Positions 25,778 to 34,096 of a stretch of 64,000 bases of DNA are shown here, one piece after another. A program made the translations under genes and the position numbers. The notes under the pieces are model-generated. The model did not search any database. It saw only the letters and a list, made by a program, of their open reading frames with translations, and was not told the origin of the DNA. The DNA lies in contig JADKCA010000007.1 of NCBI GenBank assembly GCA_016714795.1, positions 1-64,000 of the forward strand. The letters are read 5' to 3'. The stretch comes from Sphingomonadales bacterium (lineage in GTDB: Bacteria; Pseudomonadota; Alphaproteobacteria; Sphingomonadales; Sphingomonadaceae). Within the stretch, counting starts at the first letter, position 1, and every line of letters begins with the position of its first letter.

Positions 25778-26299
25778 TTGTGGACGGAAGGAGATGCGCC
25801 ACCGCGCAGGCCTGCCGAGACGAGGCTCAGCGATGGGCCGCAGCTGACTGAAGTCACGCTATGCTGGCGCAAGGATGAACGCGAGGACTGGCTCAAGTTC
25901 GGTAAGCCAGTGGCAGAGCGGATTATCAGCCGCAGCCAGCGGATCGAAAGCTATGCGCCCGGCCAGCTGTTCGGGTTGGTGCGCTGGGCTGCCAATGAAT
26001 ATGGCACCGTGCGTTCAGCTCTCGACATTGTCCGTGCGGTTGGCAGGCAAGAACCCGTCACGCTCGTTCCGCAAGTCGATCCAGGTGGTGACGTCCTGCT
26101 TTCGGTTCATGGCTGGCCCAAGGTCGCACAGGTGTTCCGCCTGATCGATGCGATCGAAGCGGCGGGCATCGACCCGTGCGATGTCGCACCCGATCATTGG
26201 CGGCACATTCATAATCGGCTCGCTGCGAGGGATGTGCCCCGTGATTACTCGCCCGCGCGACACCGAGCCTGGCTCCAGCGCAAGGCGCTGTTGCCATGA
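25778..26299 (+). CDS. DUF2840 domain protein
   Basis: The conserved body begins LTEVTLCWRKDEREDWLKFGKP and continues AERIISRSQRIESYAPGQLFGLVRWAANEYGTV and VHGWPKVAQVFRLIDAIEAAGI, the DUF2840 pattern, ending AWLQRKALLP. Such genes sit between repA/parA and traF in sphingomonad and Tn4371-like elements; function unknown. The open frame extends upstream through the iterons to 25610, but that stretch translates the repeats and is unlikely coding. No good ATG is present near the conserved part, so a TTG at 25778 is given as a tentative start. The 3' end overlaps traF. Confidence 0.7.
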   Translation: MWTEGDAPPRRPAETRLSDGPQLTEVTLCWRKDEREDWLKFGKPVAERIISRSQRIESYAPGQLFGLVRWAANEYGTVRSALDIVRAVGRQEPVTLVPQVDPGGDVLLSVHGWPKVAQVFRLIDAIEAAGIDPCDVAPDHWRHIHNRLAARDVPRDYSPARHRAWLQRKALLP

Positions 26300-26874
26300 T
26301 CCGGCGAAGCTTGCTGCTGGCCGGTATCGTTGCCGCTGCCACACTCACGACACTCGCCGTGCCGGTCTCGCGTTACGCGGTGTGGAATGCGACGGCTTCG
26401 GTCCCGACCGGGCTCTACGCCATCCGCCGCAAAGCCAGCCTGCATGTTGGCGAACGCGTGGCCATCGAGCCACCGCCTGCATTGCGCCGCCTACTCGCGA
26501 CACGCGGCTATCTCCCAACCGGCGTGCCGCTGATCAAGCGCGTTGCTGCTGTCAGCGGCCAGCGCGTCTGTCGCATCGGTCACAGCGTGATCATCGACGG
26601 CGACTTTGCGGGCGTTGCGCGTGATCGCGATCGCCGCGAACGCTCACTTCCGGCCTGGTTCGGCTGCCGCAAGCTACGCCGTGGCGAGCTGTTCGTGATG
26701 AACCCGGCTGCACCCGACAGCTTCGACGGACGCTATTTTGGCGTGCTGCGCATCACTGATGTGATCGGTCGCGCGACGCCAATCTGGACCGATGAAGCGG
26801 GCGACGGCGGCCATGTCTGGTTTGCCGATCCCCGCCACACGCCCCCCGCCAACTCACCAATCGAAGGAGACTGA
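26296..26874 (+). CDS. traF: TraF-like S26 family signal peptidase
   Basis: The 192-aa protein has an N-terminal membrane anchor (LLLAGIVAAATLTTLAVPVS), the catalytic Ser in ASVPTGLYAI and the catalytic Lys in PLIKRVAAVSG, as in S26 peptidases of conjugative plasmids. TraF processes pilin subunits or other exported transfer proteins in the inner membrane. The ATG at 26296 overlaps the DUF2840 stop by 4 bases. Product length and the C-terminal GRYFGVLRI block match the family. Confidence 0.88.
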   Translation: MIRRSLLLAGIVAAATLTTLAVPVSRYAVWNATASVPTGLYAIRRKASLHVGERVAIEPPPALRRLLATRGYLPTGVPLIKRVAAVSGQRVCRIGHSVIIDGDFAGVARDRDRRERSLPAWFGCRKLRRGELFVMNPAAPDSFDGRYFGVLRITDVIGRATPIWTDEAGDGGHVWFADPRHTPPANSPIEGD

Positions 26875-26877
26875 ACC

Positions 26878-27207
26878 ATGCGTATCGGAATATTCACGGC
26901 AGCCGCTGGCGGCTTTACCGGGCACCTCAAAGCGCTGACGCTCGACGTCGAACTCGCGCTCGTGCCGGTCGAAAGTTCGGACAATGAGAACGCGCCCGAC
27001 TTCCGCGTGATCGCCGGATCGGACGACCAGACGCGCGAGGTCGGCGCAGGCTGGAAGCATGTTGGCGAGAAGGCAGGCGATTATGTCGCCCTCCAAATCG
27101 ACGATCCTGCGTTCGTCCAGCCGCTGCGCGCCAACCTGTTCCAGGGCGATGGCAACAACCATGTTCTGGTCTGGTCGCGCCCGACCAAGCGCGATGCGGC
27201 GGGCTGA
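26878..27207 (+). CDS. Second DUF736 domain protein
   Basis: 109 residues starting MRIGIFTAAAGGFTGHLKAL, with NAPDFRVIAG, GAGWKHVGEKAGDYVALQIDDPAFVQP and HVLVWSR. It is a divergent relative of the DUF736 protein at 22307, clearly the same family. The GGAGACTG just upstream gives a ribosome-binding site. It sits between traF and the lytic transglycosylase in what looks like one operon. Function unknown. Confidence 0.88.
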   Translation: MRIGIFTAAAGGFTGHLKALTLDVELALVPVESSDNENAPDFRVIAGSDDQTREVGAGWKHVGEKAGDYVALQIDDPAFVQPLRANLFQGDGNNHVLVWSRPTKRDAAG

Positions 27208-27210
27208 GCG

Positions 27211-27912
27211 ATGCGCCCCCCTGCCCCTCTCGCCTTCCTCGTCTCGGCATTCTGCCTGTTCGGTGCCGCGCCTGCCTTCGGGCAGGACGCTGCCGAACGG
27301 GCATCGCCGCGCACCATCGACATTGCTGCACATGTCGCAGAGGCTTCGCAACGCTTCGGCCTGCCCGAAAGCTGGATCTATGCCGTGATGCGCACCGAGA
27401 GTGCGGGCCGGATCGGCGTGGTGTCGTCCGCAGGTGCAATGGGGCTGATGCAGCTTATGCCCGGCACCTGGGCACGCCAGCGCGCCCGGTTCGGTCTGGG
27501 GAGTGATCCCTTCGACCCGCGCGATAACATCATGGCAGGCACGTCCTATCTGCGCGAAATGTATGACAACTACGGCGCAGCGGGCATGCTCGCTGCCTAT
27601 AATGCTGGCCCGGGACGCTACGAACAATATCGCGATGATGGCCGTCCATTGCCTGCTGAAACGCAAGCCTATGTCGCAAAGATAGCGCCCCAATTGCAAA
27701 TGACAAACACGGCGGCAATTGTCACCAGCGCGTCGCCAATGCAGCGGGTGCGTGTATCCTGGACGCAAAGCCAACTTTTTGCAGCGCGTTTGGGCAACAG
27801 TGACGAGGCATCGGGCAGCTTCGCCACCCCCGCGCAGCCGCCACCTGCAAATCCACCGATTGCCGCATTGAACGGCCTCTTCGCGCCCGTTTCGGGCAGC
27901 AAATCGCCATGA
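27211..27912 (+). CDS. Lytic transglycosylase (VirB1-like)
   Basis: The 233-aa protein has a signal peptide (PLAFLVSAFCLFGAAPAFG) and the SLT domain with the catalytic Glu in VMRTESAGRIG, the GAMGLMQLMPGTW motif and AAYNAGPGRYEQY. A proline-rich tail follows. It opens the peptidoglycan for assembly of the conjugation channel. It starts 3 bases after DUF736 and belongs to the tra operon. Confidence 0.9.
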   Translation: MRPPAPLAFLVSAFCLFGAAPAFGQDAAERASPRTIDIAAHVAEASQRFGLPESWIYAVMRTESAGRIGVVSSAGAMGLMQLMPGTWARQRARFGLGSDPFDPRDNIMAGTSYLREMYDNYGAAGMLAAYNAGPGRYEQYRDDGRPLPAETQAYVAKIAPQLQMTNTAAIVTSASPMQRVRVSWTQSQLFAARLGNSDEASGSFATPAQPPPANPPIAALNGLFAPVSGSKSP

Positions 27913-28156
27913 TCGCGCACATGCCCCTCTGGCGCATCGCAGCGTGGATTGGCGGAGATTGGAGAAGGTTGAGGTCGGAAGGAAGGAAAGGGGAATTACG
28001 ATGGCGAGATAAAACACCCGCCGTCGGCTGGGGTGTATGTGGTTGGGGTTATTGGCAGAATTGCGCCGACACAAAAATTGCCTTGCTGGCAATCTTTCAC
28101 AGAAATCACGCAATTCCGGGCAAACCTGCGCCGTCGCCTCGGTTCCAGACCTCACC
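27913..28156. other. Intergenic region upstream of the relaxase, candidate oriT
   Basis: The 244-bp gap before the relaxase holds the perfect inverted repeat ATTGCC-TTGCT-GGCAAT at 28077-28093 and a looser CACCC...GGGTG pair near 28015-28035. An origin of transfer often lies next to the relaxase gene with such repeats. No nic sequence could be matched, so this is only a candidate. Confidence 0.4.
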
Positions 28157-29908
28157 ATGACGTCCGATGATGACTTTGAGATCAAGCCTGGTCGGATCAA
28201 ACGCGATCGTCTTCCAGGCGGACGAAAAGCGCAAACTTTAGTCGCGCAGATCCAGCGCGTCGCCAAGCGCGCCGGGTACACACGCCTTGCCCCTGGCACC
28301 CGGCGGGCAACGGGCACCGGTCCCAATGCCCGCGGCCGCAGCGCTGCGCTCGCTGCACGCAGCCGCGCCTCCAATCGGCGCGTCGTGATCAAGGCGCGCG
28401 TCGTCCGGCAATCGGGTGTCCGGTTCAGGGCCGCACCGCTCGCGCGTCATGTCGCCTATCTCAAGCGCGACGGCGTCACCCGCGATGGCCGCGAGGCAGG
28501 CCTGTTCGATGCACGATCGGACAATGCCGATGGCGATGCCTTCGCTGAGCGTTGCGGCGATGACCGCCACCATTTCCGTTTCATCGTCTCACCCGAAGAT
28601 GCCGCAGACATGGTAGACCTTCGCGCCTTCACCCGAGAGCTGATGGACGACATGACGCATGATCTTGGCACCCGGCTCGACTGGGTCGCTGTCGATCATT
28701 GGAACACTGACAATCCCCACATCCACATCTTGCTGCGCGGCAAGGCCGACGACGGCAAGGATCTGGTGATCGACAAAAGCTATATCCGCGAAGGGATGCG
28801 CAGCCGCGCCGAGGAGCGGGTGACCGTTGAACTCGGGCATCGCAGCGAACGTGAAATCCGGCAGGCGCTCGAACGCGAAGTTGGTGCAGAGCGCTGGACC
28901 AGCCTTGACCGCAGCTTGCAGGCCATTGCTGACCGTGATGCTGGCGTCGTCGATCTCCGTCCCGGTGACGGCACTTCCGATCCTACCCGCCGCAATTTGC
29001 TGGTTGGCCGGGCGATCAAATTGGAGCGGCGCGGACTGGCCACTCGGATTGATCCGGCCTGCTGGACCTTGAAGCCCGGGCTTGAGAGTACGCTGCGCGA
29101 TCTTTCGATCCGGGGCGACATCATCAAGACCATGCACCGGGCGATGACCGCGCGCGGCCATACCCCCGATGTGTCGGCGTTCACGATCCATGATGACAAG
29201 CGACATGAGCCCGTCATAGGTCGCCTGGTCGAGCGCGGACTGCATGATGAGCTGACCGGCGATGCCTATGCCGTGGTCGACGGCATTGATGGCCGCACCC
29301 ATCATTTGCGGTTCAGCGAACTTGAAATGACCGGCGACGCCAAGGAAGGCGCAATCGTTGAACTGCGTTCATGGGAAGATGCCAAAGGACGCACCCGGTT
29401 GACGCTGGCGACGCGGTCAGACTTCTCCCTCGACGAGCAAGTAGGCGCGCGCGGCGCAACCTGGCTTGATCGTCAGCTCGTCGCCAAGGACCGAACCGAG
29501 CTCGGCAATGGCTTTGGCCGCGAGGTGCAGGACGCTTTGGAACAGCGCAGCGCCGCACTTGAGGGCCAAGGTCTGGCAACACGTCACGGCAGCCGCGTTA
29601 CTTTTGCGCGTGACCTGATCTTAACACTTCGTGGCCGTGAGCTTGCAGATGTTGTTGCCAAGATCGAGCAACAGACTGGCCTCGCCCACCAGCCCACCGC
29701 CGAGGGCGCGTCGGTCGAAGGCACCTATCGCCAGCGAGTCAATCTGGCGTCGGGCCGTTTCGCGATGATCGACAATGGCATGGGCTTCGAACTGGTGCCG
29801 TGGCGGCCTGCACTCGATCAGCATCTTGGTCAGCATGTCTCTGGCTGGGCATCGGGCGGCGGCGGGATCGAATGGACAATCGGGCGCGCGCGCGGCCTTG
29901 GAATTTGA
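28157..29908 (+). CDS. Relaxase/mobilization nuclease with DUF3363 (VirD2-like)
   Basis: The ATG at 28157 gives 583 aa. The N-terminal nuclease domain has HVAYLKRDGVTRDG (a Tyr-containing block) and the His-rich HUH motif in VDHWNTDNPHIHILLRG near residue 190. The C-terminal half, from about residue 240, is the DUF3363 domain (ELGHRSEREIRQALEREV, RGDIIKTMHRAMTARGH). It nicks DNA at oriT and leads the transferred strand into the recipient. It is followed by TraG, as usual. The upstream open frame before 28157 is not coding. Confidence 0.93.
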   Translation: MTSDDDFEIKPGRIKRDRLPGGRKAQTLVAQIQRVAKRAGYTRLAPGTRRATGTGPNARGRSAALAARSRASNRRVVIKARVVRQSGVRFRAAPLARHVAYLKRDGVTRDGREAGLFDARSDNADGDAFAERCGDDRHHFRFIVSPEDAADMVDLRAFTRELMDDMTHDLGTRLDWVAVDHWNTDNPHIHILLRGKADDGKDLVIDKSYIREGMRSRAEERVTVELGHRSEREIRQALEREVGAERWTSLDRSLQAIADRDAGVVDLRPGDGTSDPTRRNLLVGRAIKLERRGLATRIDPACWTLKPGLESTLRDLSIRGDIIKTMHRAMTARGHTPDVSAFTIHDDKRHEPVIGRLVERGLHDELTGDAYAVVDGIDGRTHHLRFSELEMTGDAKEGAIVELRSWEDAKGRTRLTLATRSDFSLDEQVGARGATWLDRQLVAKDRTELGNGFGREVQDALEQRSAALEGQGLATRHGSRVTFARDLILTLRGRELADVVAKIEQQTGLAHQPTAEGASVEGTYRQRVNLASGRFAMIDNGMGFELVPWRPALDQHLGQHVSGWASGGGGIEWTIGRARGLGI

Positions 29909-30036
29909 ATGTCCTGACGGTGCGTGCTTACGCCAAAGCCGGTTATGGTGCGCCATGTTCTGACACATGCCTGCACGCCCTTGCGCGCTTGGCCAAGAAG
30001 CCGCGACAGGCTGCCGATCACAAGTCGGAGACCATC

Positions 30037-32019
30037 ATGTCGGCAACCAAAATCCTCTGGGGCCAGATTCTCGCCGTATCGTTCATCATTCTCGCCAGCC
30101 TGTGGGGTGCGACCCAATGGACCGCATCCGCGCTCGGCTATCAGTCTGAATTAGGACCGCCCTGGTTCTCGCTGTTCGGCACGCCAATCTATCAGCCCAC
30201 TTCTTTCCTCTGGTGGTGGTTCAGCTATGACGCCTATGCGCCACACATTTTTGAACGGGCGGGTTACATCGCTGTCTCAGGCACCGGTATTTCAGTCATC
30301 GTCGCCTTTGCCATGTCGGTCTGGCGCGCGCGTGAAGCCAAGAACGCCGAAACCTTCGGCTCGGCGCGCTGGGCCAATCATGGAGAGATCAGCAAGGCGG
30401 GCCTGTTTACTGATCAGGGCGTAGTACTCGGACAATTCCAGAACCGCTATTTGCGCCATGATGGCCCCGAACATGTGCTGTGCTTTGCCCCCACCCGCTC
30501 GGGCAAAGGTGTCGGTTTGGTCATCCCCTCGCTGCTCGCCTGGCCGGCATCGGCGATCATTCATGACATCAAGGGCGAGAACTGGGAACGGACGGCAGGC
30601 TTTCGCTCGACCTTCAGCCGGGTACTGCTGTTCGATCCGACCAATCCGGCGTCATCGGCCTACAACCCACTGCTCGAAGTGCGGCGCGGCGCGCAGGAAG
30701 TCCGTGACGTGCAAAACATCGCTGACATTTTGGTCGATCCTGAAGGCAGCCTCGACAAGCGCAACCATTGGGAGAAGACCAGCTATGCCCTGCTCGTCGG
30801 CGCAATCCTGCATGTGCTTTACGCCGAGAAGGACAAGACGCTGTCGGGCGTTGCGGCCTTCCTGTCCGACCCGACCCGCAAGATCGACGAAACCCTGACA
30901 GCGATGATCCATACCCCGCATCTCGGCGAAGCGGGCGTTCACCCTGTCGTCGCTGGCGCTGCACAGGAACTGCTCAACAAGTCGGAGAATGAGCGATCCG
31001 GCGTGCTGTCGACCGCCATGTCCTTCCTGGCGCTTTACCGCGATCCTGTGATTGCCGTAGTCACCCGGCGCAGCGAATGGCGGATTGCTGATCTGGTCGA
31101 TGCCGCGCAGCCGGTATCGCTCTATCTAGTCGTTCCGCCGTCGGACATCAGCCGTACCAAGCCGCTCATCCGCCTGATGTTGAACCAGCTCGGCAAGCGA
31201 CTGACCGAAGAATTGAAGCCGAGCACCAAGCGCCACCGTGTTCTGCTGATGCTCGATGAGTTCCCCGCGCTTGGCCGCCTCGACTTCTTCGAAAGCGCGC
31301 TGGCGTTCATGGCGGGCTACGGGCTCAAGGCCTTCTTGATCGCGCAGTCCTTGAACCAGATCGAGAAGGCTTACGGTCAGAACAATTCGATCCTCGACAA
31401 CAGCCATGTCCGCGTCGCCTTTGCGACCAACGATGAGCGCACCGCCAAGCGCGTCTCAGATTCCTTGGGCACCGCGACCGAAATGCGCGCGATGAAGAAT
31501 TATGCCGGGCACCGACTGTCGCCTTGGCTCGGTCACATGATGGTGTCGCGGTCCGAAACTGCCCGCGCACTTTTGACCCAAGGTGAAATCCTGCATCTGC
31601 CGGAAACCGACCAGATCGTGCTGGTATCCGGGGTTCAACCAATCCGGGCCAAGAAGGCGCGATACTATCAGGACCGGCGCTTCGCTTCGCGCATTCTTCC
31701 GCCGCCAACCCTCAAGCCATGCACTGACGCCGCATTGCCCAAGGATGACTGGAGCCAGTCACCCCCGATAGCTGCACTGCCTGCGGCCAAGCCAAAGCCC
31801 ACGCGCCCCGATCTCAACAATAGCGGCGTGCGGCTCGAAATCGACCTTCCTATGCAGGAAGACATCGCCCCCAAGCCGAAACAGCCCAGGAACGAGTTCG
31901 AGTTTCCTGACAGCGGCAAAAACCAGGACGAAGCCCTCCGCGCACAGCGGCTGCGCGACATTGCCCAGAACAATGCCCGGCAGGCCTCGCTCGATCCAGG
32001 TGACGGGATCGAACTATGA
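30037..32019 (+). CDS. traG: Conjugal transfer coupling protein TraG (VirD4)
   Basis: The ATG at 30037 gives 660 aa. Two N-terminal membrane segments (residues about 8-25 and 85-105) precede the ATPase with Walker A APTRSGKGVGLVIPSLL near residue 150 and Walker B LMLDEFPALGRL near residue 405. It couples the relaxosome to the secretion channel using ATP. The 3' end overlaps the RHH gene by 4 bases. The 128-bp gap before it holds nothing recognisable. Confidence 0.95.
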   Translation: MSATKILWGQILAVSFIILASLWGATQWTASALGYQSELGPPWFSLFGTPIYQPTSFLWWWFSYDAYAPHIFERAGYIAVSGTGISVIVAFAMSVWRAREAKNAETFGSARWANHGEISKAGLFTDQGVVLGQFQNRYLRHDGPEHVLCFAPTRSGKGVGLVIPSLLAWPASAIIHDIKGENWERTAGFRSTFSRVLLFDPTNPASSAYNPLLEVRRGAQEVRDVQNIADILVDPEGSLDKRNHWEKTSYALLVGAILHVLYAEKDKTLSGVAAFLSDPTRKIDETLTAMIHTPHLGEAGVHPVVAGAAQELLNKSENERSGVLSTAMSFLALYRDPVIAVVTRRSEWRIADLVDAAQPVSLYLVVPPSDISRTKPLIRLMLNQLGKRLTEELKPSTKRHRVLLMLDEFPALGRLDFFESALAFMAGYGLKAFLIAQSLNQIEKAYGQNNSILDNSHVRVAFATNDERTAKRVSDSLGTATEMRAMKNYAGHRLSPWLGHMMVSRSETARALLTQGEILHLPETDQIVLVSGVQPIRAKKARYYQDRRFASRILPPPTLKPCTDAALPKDDWSQSPPIAALPAAKPKPTRPDLNNSGVRLEIDLPMQEDIAPKPKQPRNEFEFPDSGKNQDEALRAQRLRDIAQNNARQASLDPGDGIEL

Positions 32020-32420
32020 CACGCTCGAAACACACCTTTCGCCTTCCGCCCGCGCTCGCCGATCAACTGGCCGAATACGCCATCCGGAAACGGGTCAGTC
32101 AGGCCCTGGTCGTCGAAACCGCGCTCAATTCATTCCTGTCGCCCGATGGCAACGAGCGAATGGAGGCGGCGTTCACGCGGCGCATGGACAAGCTGCTGCG
32201 CGCTACCGATAAACTCCAATATCATGTCGAGGTGACCAATGAGGCGCTGGCGCTGTTCGTGCGGTTCTGGTTGACCGCCAATCCGCCGCTGCCGGAATCG
32301 GCAAGGGCCAGCGCGCAGGCGCAGGGCAAGGAACGCTATGAGGGCTTTGTCGAGGCGCTCACCCGCAAGCTGGAAAGCGGTTCGCGGTTTGCCGGAGATT
32401 TTGGAAACGCCAAGGGCTGA
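32016..32420 (+). CDS. CopG/RHH family regulator, transfer associated
   Basis: 134 aa with an N-terminal ribbon-helix-helix motif, KHTFRLPPALADQLAEYAIRKRVSQALVVETAL, then helices including the coiled-coil-like KLLRATDKLQYHVEVTNEALALF. It overlaps traG by 4 bases. In Tn4371-like elements a CopG protein lies between traG and trbB and probably controls the trb operon. Here trbB is 6 kb away because of a defence insertion. Confidence 0.8.
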   Translation: MTRSKHTFRLPPALADQLAEYAIRKRVSQALVVETALNSFLSPDGNERMEAAFTRRMDKLLRATDKLQYHVEVTNEALALFVRFWLTANPPLPESARASAQAQGKERYEGFVEALTRKLESGSRFAGDFGNAKG

Positions 32421-32497
32421 CCCAGATCGATCTGAAGCCTTTGCAGGCCGCGCTTGGCCTTGCCGATTGTCCTACTGATCTGGCGCAATTGGCATGA

Positions 32498-33446
32498 TCA
32501 GCCCGCCAGTTTCGCACAAAGGCGCGTCACCGCTTGAACAGCTGCGTCAAAGGACGGAATCTCGCCTTCCCCCGCAAAGGCCATGCCGCCCACAAAACGG
32601 GCATAATCATCGGCATAAAGCGGATCAGATTGCAGCTTTTCAAGCATCGCCGCCAATCGCTCAGCCGGGGTCAATTGCAACGTGACCACTCCGCCCCGAT
32701 GGGTATCAGCCACCATCGTTTCAGCCAGCAAGGCGGGAAACGCATCGCTTTCCGAAATCACCGGCTCCAGCGCGGCCAGATCATGCAGGTGGCGAACGAT
32801 GGTTGGATCATCCTTGGGTGATGCGCGATCCCGAACGATCATGCGCCAGGTAAACGCGCTCAGCTTATCGGCTGCGGTTTCAACTGGATCGACACAGGCT
32901 ATCTCGGCTACCTCTGCCGCAAGCGCGCGATACTGGTTCACATAGGAGGACAGCGGCTTTGTCTGCGCTGGCAGCCTTGGCGGTTTTGCAGAGAGTTCGG
33001 CCAATATGTGCGGACGAAGCGCGTCATGGTCGTCGATGATCGAGGGATAGTCCATCTCGACCTGAATGAACCCATTGGCATCGCGCGCGATGATTTCGGT
33101 GATCGTGAAACCCGCTGCGGTCCACGCAGACACCAAAGTATTCTTGAATTTGCTAAGTGTTTTGCTCTGCTGGTTGCCCGACAATTCGAGAAATGCCGGT
33201 GACAGGCCGAGCTTGAAATCGATATCCTCGGAAAACCGTTTGATCAGCCCGTGGCCCTTCAGCAGCGACGTGCCGCCGGAAAATATCGGGCTTATGTCGG
33301 CATTGCCTTGTCCAAGCAGCGTCCGGATCGCCTGAACGACATACCAGTCCTTCTCGACAAAGGCTTCATCGACCGCGAGCGCACCGGCGACCCGGCCAAG
33401 TGTCCTCGCATCAGGTGCGTTCAAGAACGACATAATTTCCATCATA
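32498..33446 (-). CDS. AbiEii/AbiGii-type nucleotidyltransferase toxin
   Basis: About 315 aa with the nucleotidyltransferase motif GGTSLLKGHGLIKRFSEDIDFKL (GS-like GGTS, then D-x-D in EDID) and the C-terminal DPVETAADKLSAFTWR block of AbiEii toxins. The AbiE system causes abortive infection in phage-infected cells. The start overlaps the antitoxin gene; ATG at 33446, 33443 or 33434 are possible. Its stop touches a short coding remnant at 32495-32497. On the opposite strand to the transfer genes. Confidence 0.85.
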
Positions 33447-34001
33447 GCCAATGCGGCGGCGGACCCGGTCCTTGACCGCCAAAGTGCGGCCCGTTGGCAC
33501 CTGGGTTGAGCGACCGGCATTGTAGGACCGCTCGAAACTGGAGGGTTCGACAGCCTTGCCGAGCCGACCAAGCGCTTCGGCGGCAAGCCGCTTGATGCCC
33601 ACCAGTGGTGCCGACTTGCCGCTAAACGGCGACACTTCTGCCTTGGCGTAGAGGCCATAGCCAATCTGGATCAACCTGCCGGAATTGGTCATCTGCCGCA
33701 GCGCACGGCCAACGGCGTCATAACTGCCGAAGTCACCAAAATCGCCGCGCAGGAATACATTGCGCTTCGAACGGGCAATCCGGCGCTCGATCTGTTCGGA
33801 TATGGATGCAGCAGACACAGGGGCATTGCCCGAAGCCAGCCTGTATCGACCGCGCCCAACACGCACAACCTTGCGCTCCTTGACCAGCATGTTCAGCACC
33901 CGGCCAACCGAATCATAATTGGCATCAAGCTGCAGATCGTCACGCGCAAAGGTGCTACCGCTCCCCAAGCGTTCGAGAATCTGATCGTTCAGCTTCCGCA
34001 T
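33411..34001 (-). CDS. AbiEi-like antitoxin (DUF6088-type)
   Basis: The ATG at 34001 follows TAAGG. The product has two tandem winged-helix-type repeats (DSVGRVLNMLVKERKVVRVGRGRYRL and SYDAVGRALRQMTNSGRLIQIGYGLYAK) and a C-terminal AbiEi domain. It should repress its own promoter and neutralise the AbiEii toxin, whose start overlaps its 3' end. Typical type IV toxin-antitoxin order (antitoxin first). Confidence 0.85.
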   Translation of the reverse strand: MRKLNDQILERLGSGSTFARDDLQLDANYDSVGRVLNMLVKERKVVRVGRGRYRLASGNAPVSAASISEQIERRIARSKRNVFLRGDFGDFGSYDAVGRALRQMTNSGRLIQIGYGLYAKAEVSPFSGKSAPLVGIKRLAAEALGRLGKAVEPSSFERSYNAGRSTQVPTGRTLAVKDRVRRRIGYDGNYVVLERT

Positions 34002-34096
34002 AGTCCTTACCAATATACGACGTTTCCGACATTTCTATATGGGCAAGGTGTGAAGATTTCAAGCCCTGTCAGTCGGCGAGGTCTGACCCTGCGGCG

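Noticed and set aside
27909..28160. An 83-aa open frame between the transglycosylase and the relaxase
   Set aside because: Low-complexity translation rich in Trp and Arg, and it would occupy the likely oriT/promoter region. No family resemblance.
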